A DNA stretch of 64,000 nucleotides from Asparagopsis taxiformis (lineage: Eukaryota; Rhodophyta; Florideophyceae; Bonnemaisoniales; Bonnemaisoniaceae). Shown in pieces: positions 19,449-32,300 of the stretch; position 1 is the first letter of the stretch; every line of letters starts with the position of its first letter. Under the pieces are notes generated by a model. That model did no database searches, was not told the origin of the DNA, and saw only the letters and a list, made by a program, of their open reading frames with translations. Location of the stretch: NCBI GenBank assembly GCA_030407315.1, contig JALQPE010002710.1, positions 55,951-119,950 of the forward strand, written 5' to 3'. Position numbers and translations under genes: made by a program.

Positions 19449-20133
19449 ATTTCAAGACGCGGAGAAGATATTTTAAAACATCGAAACGATAGTTCAGGCA
19501 CGATGAGTGGTTGGCGGGGCCTCTGTCCGTATCGAGTACAGTATGCAACCCAAAATTGGAGAGGCAGTCACTGTAGCGAGGCTGGGATTGATTGAATCAT
19601 GGCTGCAGCTGCAATGCCAATTGTCGGCAGCGACAATAACAGGACAGAGGCAGCCGCCAAGCAGCACCCGATCACTGACGCCAGGTCAAGGAGCAAGCAG
19701 ACTCGCCTCCCAGCTCCCACCAACCAAACTACATCGCGCATTTACCCATACATCCGTCTCCGTTTCCGTTGAAAACCCTCCCTCCCTCCATCCCGCTGAC
19801 CTTGTAGAATTTATAGTCACCCTGGGCACCTCTGGGGGGCCATTTGCGACATGTGCAGGCAGGGTTACACCTGAAGGACTCCAGCACTCCTACCCCCAGG
19901 TTTGGCCAGGTGAATTTCCCGCAAACCTTGCAGTACAACTGCGTTCTTCAATTCTTTTGCCTCCAAGTGTCAAATGGTGTTCTGGGCCGAAAACGGTGGT
20001 GGTCGGGATTTTGAATATAAAAAGTCGAACACAGTCTACAAAAGAATTTCTCCCAAAATCGTATTTTGCGGATAATCTTTACGAGAAATTGTAGTTTTTC
20101 AATTGTTTCGGTACCTGTGTTCGACTTTTCTAA
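19449..20133 (+). mobile_element. Diverged X-family copy with hairpin arms (X3)
   Basis: It begins TTTCAAGACGCGGAGAAGATATTT like X1 and shares the block CCCTCCATCCC...ACCCTGGG(G)CACC (about 19786-19830) and the AAGGACT...CCCCAGG...GCGTTCTT block (about 19875-19955). Downstream it has a perfect 15-bp inverted repeat: AAAAGTCGAACACAG at 20020-20034 and its complement at 20115-20129. It lies between the NLR tail relic and a copia LTR fragment. The boundaries are approximate. Confidence 0.5.
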
Positions 20134-20137
20134 ATTT

Positions 20138-20272
20138 AGTAACCTACACAAACGAGCGACTCACCGACGACCGACTCTCCCGGACGGCGGGTCGAGCGAA
20201 TTACAGTAGATAGCTGCGACACGGACCTTACAGCTTGATCCATTGATCCGGATCGGTCGCGAGATATCGTCA
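20138..20272 (-). repeat. Copia LTR fragment
   Basis: The first about 135 bp of the 490-bp copia LTR in reverse orientation, ending at the LTR terminus TGACGATATC read on the minus strand. It carries several substitutions relative to the full LTRs (for example CTTGATCC for CTAGGTCC), so it is older than Copia-1 and Copia-2. The rest of the LTR is absent. Confidence 0.85.
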
Positions 20273-20962
20273 CATTTACACCAACGTGCCGTTCTGCCAG
20301 CAATGCGCTGTTGCAGCACTGTCCGGTCGCATCGCGCTCACGACTCAGGTCAATGATTTTCAACAACACTCTTCATGCAGACTCTGCGTTCCCAAGTCGC
20401 CAGCCCGTCTCTATCCACTCCACGTCTTAGCAACAATTCCTCCTACCAACTGCCACACCATCGCGCCAACGTGCCCCGACCCATTCACCGTCCAAATTTC
20501 GATTCTTCGACTCTGCCATCCGCACACCGCCCACCGCATACCGCATACCGCCCAGCGCTACTGCTTCTACTCCACTCTTCCCGTCCGTCCTTTCCATCCG
20601 CTCCATCCATCCACCATCCCAATCCACAACTGACCCTCTTCCTCGCCTGTCCTCTCCACACACTTGTCTAGCTGGAACAAATTGCTTCGGCCGATCTAAC
20701 CGCTCCAACTCCAATCCTGTCTCTGTCTCTAGCACATCTTCACGTCAGTAACCTCCTCAATCTATCCCACTTCAACTACCCGATATTTCAATCCCTCGCC
20801 GAACCTCCCGTCGCATCCCCTACATTACTTGCTTCCTCTGAATCACTGACCACCTCCTCGTCCTCACATCTGTCTCCACTCCAATCATTTCCTCCACCTA
20901 CTTGCTCTCTTCCTCACGTTGACAGCGATAAGAACCCCACTTCCAACCTATCTCCCACCATC

Positions 20963-23900
20963 ATGAATACCCATACTCCCCCATCCAACCAACCGCCCTC
21001 TACTGCACCCATGCCCTCGTCCTCCGTTCATCCCCATCTCCAGCAGCCGCACTCCTCTCCCATATTGTCCCACCAACATCCAGCCCGCATCCCCCAGCCA
21101 CCCGCCTTTTATGTTCCTCCCAATGCCCGCCAGGTCGTCGACTTCTCCCGAAACTCGCGCACCCCAGAAAGCCAAGTCAAGGCAGCTGTTCTATCAGAAG
21201 ACCCAAACCAGAACGCCATTGCGGTGGTTGGCATGGGTGGCGTAGGCAAAACAACCATGCTGCGCGCCCTCGGTAGACATGAAGATGTGTGGGCCAAGTT
21301 CCGCGATGGTGTGTGGTTTGTACAACTCGGTCATGACGCCACTGTGCAAACGGTGCTAGACGAGCTGGAAGACGTTGTTGCCAAAACACTCCCAGATTTC
21401 TCTTCCGACTTCACCCGACTCGCAGCCAAGCCCAATATGCACCTCAGATTGATGAACATGCTGGTCGAGCATCTCGCCTGCAAGCGCTTCCTACTTATGT
21501 TTGATGACGTGTGGGACCTCGACGCCAGTGTGTACAAGCTGGTGGATGCGGTCTGCACGGGTGTCCAAAAGAGGGAGGGAACAAGTTGCAAGGTGTTATC
21601 GTCAACAAGAAATGAGGCGATTGGGCGTGTGCCCACACATGATGTGTCGATCGGGGTGAGTGCTGAAGACTGGCGGGGAGATAGATGTGTTGATATTCTA
21701 TGCTGCTACGCTGGGATCAACAGAGAGAGCATTGGGACACTTGGAGCTCGAAATCGCGATGCGCTGGACAGCATAATTGATATGTGTGCTGGACTGCCAT
21801 TGGCGCTGAGTGTTGCTGGGTGTGGTTTGCAAGATGTGGTGGGGAGAGGGGCTGGTGGGTGTGGGGAGGACGGAATTGTGCAATACTGGAAGAGCCTGAG
21901 GGCGAGCACTGGACAACTTGGAGTTGGGGAAGGGGGGAATAGGCATAGTGGACTGAAGGTGGCAGTGGAGACGAGTTTACGGTCGCTGGAGAAGAAGTGG
22001 AGGGGAGAGGGCATGAGAGTGGGAGAAATGTTTCGATCGTTTTGCATTATGCAGAAGCAGCAGATGCTTCCATTGCGGGCGATTGAGAAAATGTGGGGCG
22101 TGAGGGATGGGCTGTGTGGGGTGAGGATGTTTTCACGGCACAGTCTTGTATCGCTTGTTAAAGATGAGTGTGGAATGGAGATAGGAGTGATGCTGCACGA
22201 CTTGGTTCTCGACATGTGAGTTGAGCAGGCTTTGGGGAGCGGGGGCGTAGGATTTTGGCACAGGAGAGTAGTTGATGGATATAGACCATCGATTCAGGCG
22301 AGTGGAAGCAGTAGAGATGGCGAAAGTAGTGGGATGAATGTAGGAAGTGGTAGTAGAGAAGTTGGATGGTGGGAAGTAGACAGTGATGACAAGTACATTG
22401 TTGATAATGTAGTACGGCACCTACTCGGTGCTGGAAAGGTTACCGAGGCTATGGGACTGCTCAGCGACTATCGGTGGGTGGAGCGAATGAATGAGGACGA
22501 GAGCCGTGCTCCATTCCAGAAGGTCACTGCTGAACTGCGGCTGTTACAATCGTACATAGTTGAACATGTGAAGACGACGATGGGCAAGAAGGTGACGAGG
22601 GATATTGAAGTTATAGTCAAGGCGATGGTACTGTGCATGGTACCGTATTGCATGGAGAATCGGGACGAATGCACTTTCCAGTTGTTTGGACGATTGCGAG
22701 ATGTGGAAAGCGAGAGCGGTATTGTAGAGCGGCTAGTGAGTAGTATCGAACGGTATGGGGGTGTACCATGGGCTCGAGCTGGGCCTGGGGTGTTGACTAG
22801 TGGAGGAAGTATGCTGAAACGTGTACTAGACCTTGAGGAATATGGATATTGCATGTGTCTTGTAAGCGGAGGAGAAGAGGTAGTTGTGGGAGGGAGGAAT
22901 GGAAAGGTGGGGGTGTACAATGGGTGGGATGGATCGAAGAAGATGTCGCTCGTCGGATACGAAGAAGAAGAGGGCGTAGTGGATGTATACTATGAGCGTT
23001 CGTCAAGCAGGATATATTCGTGCAGTTCAAGAGGAAGGGTAGTAGTATGGGAGGAGTACAAGATGTGCTATTGTGTCCAGGCCGAAGGATTGCAAGAATA
23101 TGAGAAGATCTGGTGCATGGAGGTATTACCGAAGCGAGGGAGAGTTGTTCTTGGAACGTACGAAGGACGACTGTTGGTGATGGACATAGAAGGCGAGGGC
23201 ACATGTTCTCAGAATGCATTCCAAACTGTCGATGCGCATGACAGCTTTGTGTGGTCGCTAACGGCAGGACGGAGTGAAGATGTTGTAGTGTCTGGATCGG
23301 AAGACGGAACGATTCGGGTATGGGACGCGGAGAATTTCGCCGACACCGAAAATGTGTTGGGACGGCACGAACGTGCGGTGAACAGTTTAGCGTTAAGTGG
23401 TGATGGGCGACTGCTGGCATCCGCATCGAGAGATGGAACTGTTCGAATATTCGATTTGGAGAGACGCGAGCAACTGTGGTCGTCTTCTACTGATCATGAC
23501 TATCGGTTGACTTGTGTTTTGTTTAGCGAAGATGCAAGTTTGTTGTATTCTGCAGAAGTAGGCAGTACGATACATGTGTGGAAATTGAGCGGTGATGGTC
23601 CAAACGTGTCACTGTTGCGTACGCTTCGCCATTGGACAATGTCTAATGTCGATTCGCTGTGCATTAGAGATGAGTCGGAATTGTTCGCGCTGAACGGAAG
23701 GCGAGTATATGTTTGGGACGCGCGAGATGTGGAGAACGGTGACGATCAAGTTGCTACTTTTCTACCCGACGTGGACAAGTTTGCATTGTCTGCTGATGAG
23801 GCGACCATGTTGACATTGAATAAGCGTTCGAAGTGTTTGGAGATACGCGACGTGTGTGACGTGTCCGAGTGTATCGATCGCGTTGTTTCAAGTTTCGACA

Positions 23901-25236
23901 TTCCAAATTGTGAAGATTGGCCATCAGAATTCACCGTGTCGAATGATCGAAAATATGTCGCTTTCGTTGATGGATATTATTCTCATGAAGTGCATATCTA
24001 TGACGTAAGCGAAGGAATTTTGCTGCGCACACTACCAGATGTGAAACAATCGGCGTTGGCTTCAATCGGCTATCAACGAGGAAACTCGGCATCGGATGGA
24101 GCGTCGGGAGATTCTGGTGATTCAGCACGTGACGAGCCAGATGTAGAAATTGATTCATTCTGGTTCAGCGCAGATGGGTTCACTATCTATGTTGTCGCAG
24201 AAGTTGGGATACGGGGAGAAGATGGTGAGTGGACTTGGATGAAGAGCAAACCCATATGCTGGAATGTGTGTTCAGGAGCAGTCCTGGACGTGGCACAAGT
24301 TGACGGCGAGACGAATGCATCGAACAGCTCTTCCAGCTCGGGAACAAATGGTGGAGAGCAATCTTCAGCTCTCAGCATTGATTCGCTTGACGAGGTGAGG
24401 TGTGAGCATGACGGTAAATGTTTCACCATAGCCACCCTGGAGGATAGCGTCAAATATTGGCATTATTCCCACACCAAGTCCCGTCTGTGGTACGCGAGTA
24501 GGGATGGAGGTGTATTTCACATCGATCTCATGACTGACAACAATCAACTCCAATTGTCGGACAATCGCCCTCCTCTCTCACCCCTCCGACAACTCCATCT
24601 ACCCCCATCAGAAGACGCGACCAAACACACAGACCAAGACATGACCGGTGAAGCAGAAGAGGTGTATGATGTCTTCATCAGTCATGCCGGCCCCGACAAG
24701 TCGAATTGACCATTTCAAAGCCCCTCTACGATCTACTGGTTGAGCTTGGATACAAAGTGTTTCTGGACACGGCCGAGCTGAAGCCAGGGCAGCACGCACC
24801 GCAGAAGATGATCCATGCGATGCGGAGTGCCAAGAAATGGACGATGAGGGAACTGATGTGTTTCCTGGATCGATATAATGCGGGTGGGGAACGTGGAGTG
24901 ATTATCATTCCTGTTTTCTATCGGCTGACGCTGGATGAGTGCAGAGATGAGAATTCGCTGTTCAGCATAGTAGATAAGAATGGACAAAGCGTGTTCATCA
25001 CGGAGGGCTTTCTGCAGCGAATGGTGCGGGAGGACGAGTACCAAATCAGAGATGTGGTCAAAGTACTGCAGTCGCTGCGGAGCGTGACTGGAATCGAGAA
25101 TAACGAGGGAGTGACGAATGGGACAAGCGCAGAGGAGAAGGAGAAACAGGATGCGTTTGTGAAGAGGATAGCGAATGCGATTGTAGAGGGAAAGGAGAGG
25201 CTGGAAAGTGGACGTGCAGCTGGTCCTAGCGGCTAA
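20963..25236 (+). pseudogene. NLR-A: NB-ARC/WD40/TIR pseudogene
   Basis: NB-ARC part 20963-22216: P-loop GMGGVGKTT (about 21231), Walker B LLMFDDVWD, STRNEAIGR, CAGLPLALSVAG and LHDL. It is stopped by an in-frame TGA at 22217-22219. The same frame then stays open to 24709 through the helical linker and WD40 repeats. At about 24700 extra bases after DVFISHAGPDK shift the frame; the rest of the TIR domain (24716-25236) is in another phase. It lacks about a dozen residues around the ILSPEYAA strand of NLR-C but keeps WTMREL. The start codon equivalent to NLR-B's is lost, so only the downstream ATG at 20963 remains. The NB-ARC resembles NLR-C and the linker onward NLR-B: a recombinant, now probably dead, gene. 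Confidence 0.85.
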
Positions 25237-28200
25237 ACGCTCTCGAAGGTTGCACTCGATTAGTTTGGTTTAGTGATGGTGATAAAGAAGAAAAGTTGAA
25301 TAGACTAATGTGTTTCTCGCCGTAGACGACATGATGGGCCATTTCGTCATGAGAGGGTAGTGGAAGATTGAGTATCAGGGTGGGAGTGCAGGCCGACATG
25401 ATCAAAGGGCGATGAAGTGCGAGCACGGAGGGGTATTCTATGGCTGCGAGCTGTGCGCAACAGAAGGGGGAAAGTGCGGTGAACCATACGCGTTGATGAG
25501 GTGCATCATTGGGTGTGTCGAATATTACGCGGAGTGAAGCCGGGGATGGAGCACATGGACTCCTCTTGCTGCGATGTAGGTAGTGATGGGATGTGCAGTG
25601 GCCTATTGTCTACGGATAGCTATACAAGCTGACTAGAAACAGAAAACAGCGGCAGATCTCCGGACAAACAACGTAAGAATGACTGGTGGGACTATAACTT
25701 CCGCAGATGGACTGCGACGGAACGCACGGCGCTTGTGTCGCGGCGCTATGCGATTCGCAGGCACTGCTCGCAAGATGAGTCAGTCAACAGCGAATGACTC
25801 GACTGGCGAGGGATAACTTTTTCTCGACCAGCGCGAATGTCGAAGGAAGCGGCGCGATCGAGGGCAAAGAGAGGCCAGGTCTGCAGAGAGGTAAGCTGTC
25901 GAAAAGGAGCTGTTCGTGTAAAACCAATGAACCACATGTCTGGTGTGACTTAGAGGTTGTACGAGGATGAAGGTATTTATCGCACAGTTCGAAGGGCGAA
26001 TCCGCGATCGCTGTATCTGGCAGAACAAATTTAGGCGGCATGGAAAATCAAGTTTGAAATATCGCGCAATAGATATGCAAAGGGGAAGATTTTCAGTAGT
26101 GAACACAGGAATCGATTGTGCAGCGCATTGCATCGTTACTCGGGAGATTGTTGTCTGTCACAGCGCCGCACGCAGTCATTCATCGCGGCCGCTATAGTCT
26201 TTCCCCGACTCGCACCGCAATCTGCATCGCAACAGCCAGTTAGACTTCACTTTGCGAGAAGGTGACGAACGAGCATGGCGCCGAATAATCTGGTTTTGCC
26301 ACCGTAGCGAAGGATGTCAAATGCGCCCATTATGGATCCAACATGTCTCGTTCGTGGTTTCCATTGCACCAAAAAGGTTTGTAGTATTTGAATTGTACCG
26401 GCGACCGCATTCAATTATGCACGAGATGATGAACGCAATGTGGAATGGAGGATTGCCGTCATGATGTTCCCGCATATAAATGATTTTCGTAGTCTATTCA
26501 GCATGACAGTTGGGTTTGATCAAGGTGCGTTTATCAAGGAGGGGCTTTTGGTGCATATTGCGCGCAGGGGGACGGGTATGGAATCGCAGATGTACCCAAG
26601 GCTGTACAGTAGCCGAGGAATGTGATTGACGTTCGAGACAAGGGCGAAGTTGAGAATGGAGCCGGCACGGAATAGAAAACACAGCCGGGCGTGATCGTAG
26701 AAGCGAAGCAGGGGTTGGATGGGAGAAGTGCTGGTGTCGTAGTGGATGAATATTGGGGAAGAATATTGTTGAGTAGATAGACAAGTACGATATACGATGA
26801 CGTGCCTAAACGGAATACCGATGAAATGTGCTAGTCTGAATGTTGCTGCCGGGGATGGTAAAATGAAAAGCGGTATGTTTTGGTGTGAAAGGGACGAACG
26901 ACAAGAGGACAAATGTGTGATGGATTAGAACTATAGAGTTGCGCTCTGATCACCCAGAGTCGGAACTGTTGCGCTGCGAAAATGGCCGATGTCGTCTGTG
27001 TACTCGATTTGCTATTGAGGGGAAAATGGGTAGAAACGCTGCATGTCCGTTCGCTGGTACCGGAGCTACATCAACTACTGGGCGTGTGTGTCGAAGGGGC
27101 ACACGGGGGTAATGATGAGCTGAGGAGCGGACGGTTGTTCTGCGCGTCATGGACATCATGTGGAACAGACGAGATTTGATTTGTCATGGCGCAGCTGGTA
27201 TTCATTGCGACGCGGAGATATTCTGCAACCAGAAGTATGCAATACATCAACAAGGACCAAAGAACAATACGTTGACAATGATGATGCGCAATACCGATGC
27301 ACTGATGGGGAATCCTCTGTCAAGCACACCGTTATTACGTCGCCACAATATGGTGCGCGTGACTCAACGCCATGGACTGGAGGCGGCGATATGTCGCAAA
27401 GGGCGCGCGCTCGCGGGATAAATTATCGGTGCAGAATGTGGAGGCGCGGAAGTTGTGGGAGATGAGACAGGCGCACAGCAGTAACCGTCCGTGCAATGAT
27501 GACGTGCTGCATGTTAAAGGCGGAGCGGCAATAGCGTCTCGATGGGATACGTAGATTCGGATGCGTCCATGGACTGGAGATGAGAACCCAAATATTTCAA
27601 AACATTTCAAAAGTTGACAGCAATGACAAATTGTAATCTGCGATGCTGACGATGGCTATTCCTACAATTTCTACTCGGAATAAAAGCTGAGAGTCACGGT
27701 GGTGGTTTTGGCGGTTGACAATCGTTTGCGATGCAGAATGCATCCGTAGTTCGTGCGTACCAACACCGCAATGTTGATGTGAATGAGCACAATCACAGCT
27801 ACTGCTTTTGCGATGGTCAGGAAATTAATTCAGGTACCAGCCGCCTCTGCCCGTCTTCGTAGATTTCCTGTTCCCTCCCACCGCCTCTCTCCAGCCTCGT
27901 TCTACTTTCAGAAAACACACCAGCGACGCTGTGTTCTTTCAACCGATTTCTTCGAGTACCTCACACGGCAATAGCAGCATGTTAGAATTTTTAATTACCA
28001 ATTACAATCTGAAAGCAATTGTGGTGCAGCAAATGTATCTTACCGTCATTTCGCTTCCGTTCAACGCCCACAACTCGATGTGAACCTCGATAATATCATA
28101 AATAGAACGCAGTATTATTGCAGATTTTACCAGAACTTTCCGGACAGCTACTGGGGGGTAGGAGTGCTGTAGTCCTTCAGACCGAGAGGCGTGCCAGAGC

Positions 28201-28979
28201 GTGTAGCAGTAGGCCGCCCAGTAGCGGTCCATGCTAGGCTACTGAGGCTCAACGATAGAGTGGGATGGTGGGAGGGGAACGAAAGCGACGACTAGGCTAC
28301 AGAATTGACGCGCCTGTGGGTGGCGCTCCGTCAACAACTTGCCTTCTGGCAGCGAAGCAGTGTGTTTGCCTCTCGCAGGCCGGCTGCTTTGCACTTGCGC
28401 ATGCGTAATTCGAGGCTGGATTGCCTCCACATAGTTGGCTTCCAGCTACTGCCCGCCGGTGCGCTCTCTGCTTGGGTAATTCGCGCGCAGTGCCGCCGAG
28501 ACTGCGCGATAAACAGTGCCGCGTGCCGGCTGCACGACAATCGTTGTCACCCGGTCAATTTCGCGTTTGTGCTTCTACTAGCGCTTGTGAAGTAACAGTA
28601 GGTTCTGCGTTCCTTGACATCCTATTTTTATAATTTGTTGAATCGAGACGGTCTGTTCAACCTCCACTCGTCCGCCTCAATGTGGAGACCTCTTGAGGTA
28701 TCTGCTTCACTCGCGAGTGGCCACAAGTACCCTTAAGGGTACCCTTCCCAACTCGACGTGCTCGATAAACCAGACAGCGCGTCCAGTCGCTACAATTTCC
28801 GCCATTTGGCGCCGTGATTTCTTCAACTCGAACGACTCTCAATCAGCCCCCTTGATCCAGTCACAATACATCTGTGTAAATTCATCCAAGTGTATACGCC
28901 CAGCCAGTAGCAATGCACTATTTCGCCTATCCACGCACAATATTTAGACACGTGGACAAATCGAAACTTACGATGGATG
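25237..28979. other. Intergenic DNA between NLR-A and NLR-B
   Basis: 3.7 kb with only short, overlapping frames on both strands. None has a recognisable domain, and strand-to-strand overlap suggests chance. The minus-strand frame 26520-26912 (130 codons) has no family signal. An X-family relic is at about 28095-28205. The end of the stretch (from about 28980) becomes the pyrimidine-rich 5' region that NLR-A and NLR-B share. Confidence 0.5.
28095..28205 (-). repeat. X-family relic (X5)
   Basis: On the minus strand it reads CTGAAGGACT, then CAGCACTCCTACCCCCCAG, then a TTCTGGTAAAATCTGCA block and CTGCGTTCT. These are the conserved blocks of the 3' part of X1 and X3, in the same order. The outer limits are unclear. 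Confidence 0.5.
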
Positions 28980-29369
28980 GTTTTCACGTTGATAACAATG
29001 CAGCACCTCTGCTCAATGCTTCTACGCAACACATTACCATCCGTCTCAGAGATACCAAGCCAGCTCTCTCACAGCCATTGTGCAAACTGCGCGTCAACGT
29101 CAAACGATTTCCACCATCCGACTCCTCTACTCTCGCATTAGCGAACCGTTCCCTTTCACTGTTTCCCACCTTGCCTTTCCATCCGCTGCGCCCATCTGCC
29201 GTCTGGGTCCATAGTTGGCAATCTTCTTCGAGTTTGCTCTCCGCCCGCTTGTTAAACGTGCAAACCCATCGCTTCCACCCACTCCTCTCCATCTGTTCCA
29301 TCCATCCACCATCCCAATCCACTTTCTGATCCTCTTTCTCCCCTCTTCTCTCCACACACTTGTCTAGCC
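28980..29369 (+). promoter_or_regulatory. Pyrimidine-rich 5' region of NLR-B
   Basis: C/T-rich upstream DNA that aligns with 20340-20690 in front of NLR-A: the shared CATCCATCCACCATCCCAATCCAC, then CTGA(T/C)CCTCTT and CCACACACTTGTCTAGC. In NLR-B the next bases are CATGAG, the start codon; in NLR-A the ATG is replaced. It probably holds the promoter and 5' leader. No TATA box is evident. Confidence 0.4.
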
Positions 29370-32300
29370 ATGAGCAATTCCCGTGCCATATCTAACCGCT
29401 CCAACTCTAATCCTGTCGCTGTCTCCAGTACATCGTCACCTCACCAGCATCCTCAATCCACCCACTCTGACCGTCCGATACCTCGATCTCCCGCCGAAAC
29501 TCCTACCGAAACTCCTGCCGAACCTCCCGTCATATCCCCCACACCACCTGCTTCGTCCGAACCGCCGACTGCACCCCCGCCCCCACATCCGTCTCCATTC
29601 CAATCATCTCCTCCAACTACTTGCCTTGTTCCCAACATTAGAGCCGTTACAAACCCTGCTTTCAACGTCCCCTCCGCCGAAGATGCCATACTTGACTTCC
29701 TGCCAGACTCCAACTCGCCAGAGAATATGACCTATCGACATCTTTTGTCTGATGATGGCACAAAGAAAAGCATTGCTCTCTATGGTATGGGGGGCGTGGG
29801 CAAATCCACGATCCTGTGCGCCCTCGGAAGGAAAGACGAAATCAGGTATACATTCAAAGACGGTGTGTGGTTGTTTCGACTCGATCATGACATCACGATG
29901 GCGTCGTTCATTCACCAGCTCGAAAGACTAGTCAAAATTGTACTTCCAGACTTTTTGGAAGACTTCATGGAGCTAGCTACCTCTGAGGATTCGTACCCCG
30001 ATATGATCACCGAACTCACAAACCGTCTGGCGCAGAAGCGTTTGCTGCTGCTCTTCGATGACGTTTGGGATATCAATTCAAGGGTGTACAAGTTGGTGTG
30101 TGCCATGTGCGAAACGGTGCAAAGAAGTGTGAGGACTCCAATGAAAGTGTTGTCGTCCACGCGCTATGGGGACGTTGCAGATGTCCTCACACGGGACAGT
30201 TGCATCCAAGTCAATCCACACCCTTCTGAATCTGACCAAAATCTCCGAATCTTTTGTCTCAAGGTGTGCATGAAACCTTGTGATATCCCATCTCTTTCTT
30301 TTGACAATCGAAACGCCCTAGACCATATCCTCAGCACATGTGGAGGACTGCCGCTCGCACTGAGCGTTGCTGGATCTGCAGTGAAGCAGTTGATGATACC
30401 AGGCTCCAATCACTGCGACTACAATGCAATCAGTGCGTTCTGGGGTCGTTTGCAACGGAATACCAGACGACTTGCACAGGCAGAAGTCGGAGATGGGCAC
30501 AGTGGCTTGGCTTATGCACTGGAGACGAGTCTAGAGTTTGTGGAGGAGAAATGGGAGTCGGAGAAGGAAGCAGACGAGATCGAGGATGAGCTGAGAGCCG
30601 GAGAGATGTTTGCATCATTATGCATTATGCAGAAGCAGATGTGTCTGCCGGTGAGTGCGATCAAGAAGCTATGGGGTGTGAGGGAGGCGGAGGCTGGAGT
30701 GAGAATGTTATCACGAAACAGCCTTGTGTCTGAGGTTCGAGACGAGAACAAGATTATTGTTGGAGTGGATGTGCACGATTTAGTGCAGGACATGAGTATG
30801 GAGATGGCGAAGAGCGGGGGTGGATCCGCAAAGTGGCACGCGAGGCTGCTGGATGGATACCGGGCGTCATTGAACAGAAGCGGAGGGGCGGAGGATGGTG
30901 GTGAGGATGAAGGGGTGGAATGGTGGAATCTAGATAGCAATGACAAGTACATCGTCGATAATGTAGTACGGCACCTACTTGGTGCTGGAGAGGCTACCGA
31001 GGCGCTGGGACTGCTCACCGACTATCGGTGGGTGGAGCGAATGAATGAGGACGAGAACCGTGCTCCATTCCAGAAGGTCATTGATGAACTGCAGCTGTTG
31101 CAATCGTATATAGTGCAACACAAGAAGACGATGGGGAAGAATGTAGCAAGGGATATTGAAGTTATAGTCAAGGCGATGGTACTGTGCATGGTACCGTATT
31201 GCATGAAGAATCGGGACGAATGCACTTTCCAATTGTTTGGACGATTGCGAGATGTGAAAAGCGAGAGCGGTATTGTAGAGCGGCTAGTGAGTAGTATCGA
31301 ACGGTATGGGCGTATACCCTGGGCCCGAGCTGGGCCTGGGGTGTTGCGTAGTCGAAGAAGTATGCTGCAACGTGTGCTAGACGTTGAGGAATATGGAGAT
31401 TGCATGTGTATTGTCGCGGGAGGAGAGGAGGTGGTTGTGGGAGGGAGGAATGGGAAGGTGGGGGTGTACAATGGGTGGGATGGATCGAAGAAGATGTCGC
31501 TCGTCGGACACGAAGAAGAAGAGCGCGTAGTGGATGTGCACTATGTCCGTTCGTCAAGCAGGATATTTTCGTGCAGTTCAAGAGGAAGGGTAGTAGTATG
31601 GGAGGAGTACAAGATGTGCTATCGTGTCCAGGCCGAAGGATTGCAAGAAGATGAGGAGATCTTGTGCATGGAGGTATTACCGAAGCGAGGGAGAGTTGTA
31701 CTTGGAACGAGCAAAGGACGACTGTTGGTGATGGACATAGAAGGCGAGGGCACATGTTCTCAGAATGCATTCCAAAGTGTCGATGCGCATGACAGGTATG
31801 TGACATCGCTAACAGCAGGACCGAGTGAAGATTTTGTAGTGTCTGGATCGAGAGACCGAAGGATTCGGGTATGGGACGCGGAGAATTTCGCCGACATCGC
31901 AAATGTTTCAGAAGGGCACGAAGATTCGGTGAACAGTGTAGCGTTAAGTGGTGATGGGCGACTGCTGGCATCCGGATCGTTGGATGGAACTATACGAATA
32001 TTCGATTTGGAGAGATGCGAGCAACGATGGTCGTCTTCTACTGCTCATGACGATTGGGTGAGTTGTGTTTTGTTTAGCGAAGATGCAAGTTTGTTGTACT
32101 CTGCAGATGAAGGCGGTACGATACATGTTTGGAAATTGAGCGGTGATGGCCGAAACGTGCCACTGTTGCGTATGCTCCGCCATCCGACAATGGGAGATAT
32201 CAGATCGCTGTGCATTGGAGATGATTCGGAATTGTTCGCGCTGACCGAAAGGCAAGTACATGTTTGGGACGTGCGAGATGTGGAGAGCCGTGACGGTCAA

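Noticed and set aside
22217..22232. Tiny intron removing the NLR-A stop (GTGAGT...CAG)
   Set aside because: Only about 13 bp, and its removal would break the frame; a point nonsense change (TGT/TGC to TGA) explains it better, given Cys at the aligned position of NLR-C.
26520..26912. 130-codon minus-strand gene between NLR-A and NLR-B
   Set aside because: No recognisable domain, overlapping frames in other phases, and no copy elsewhere in the window.
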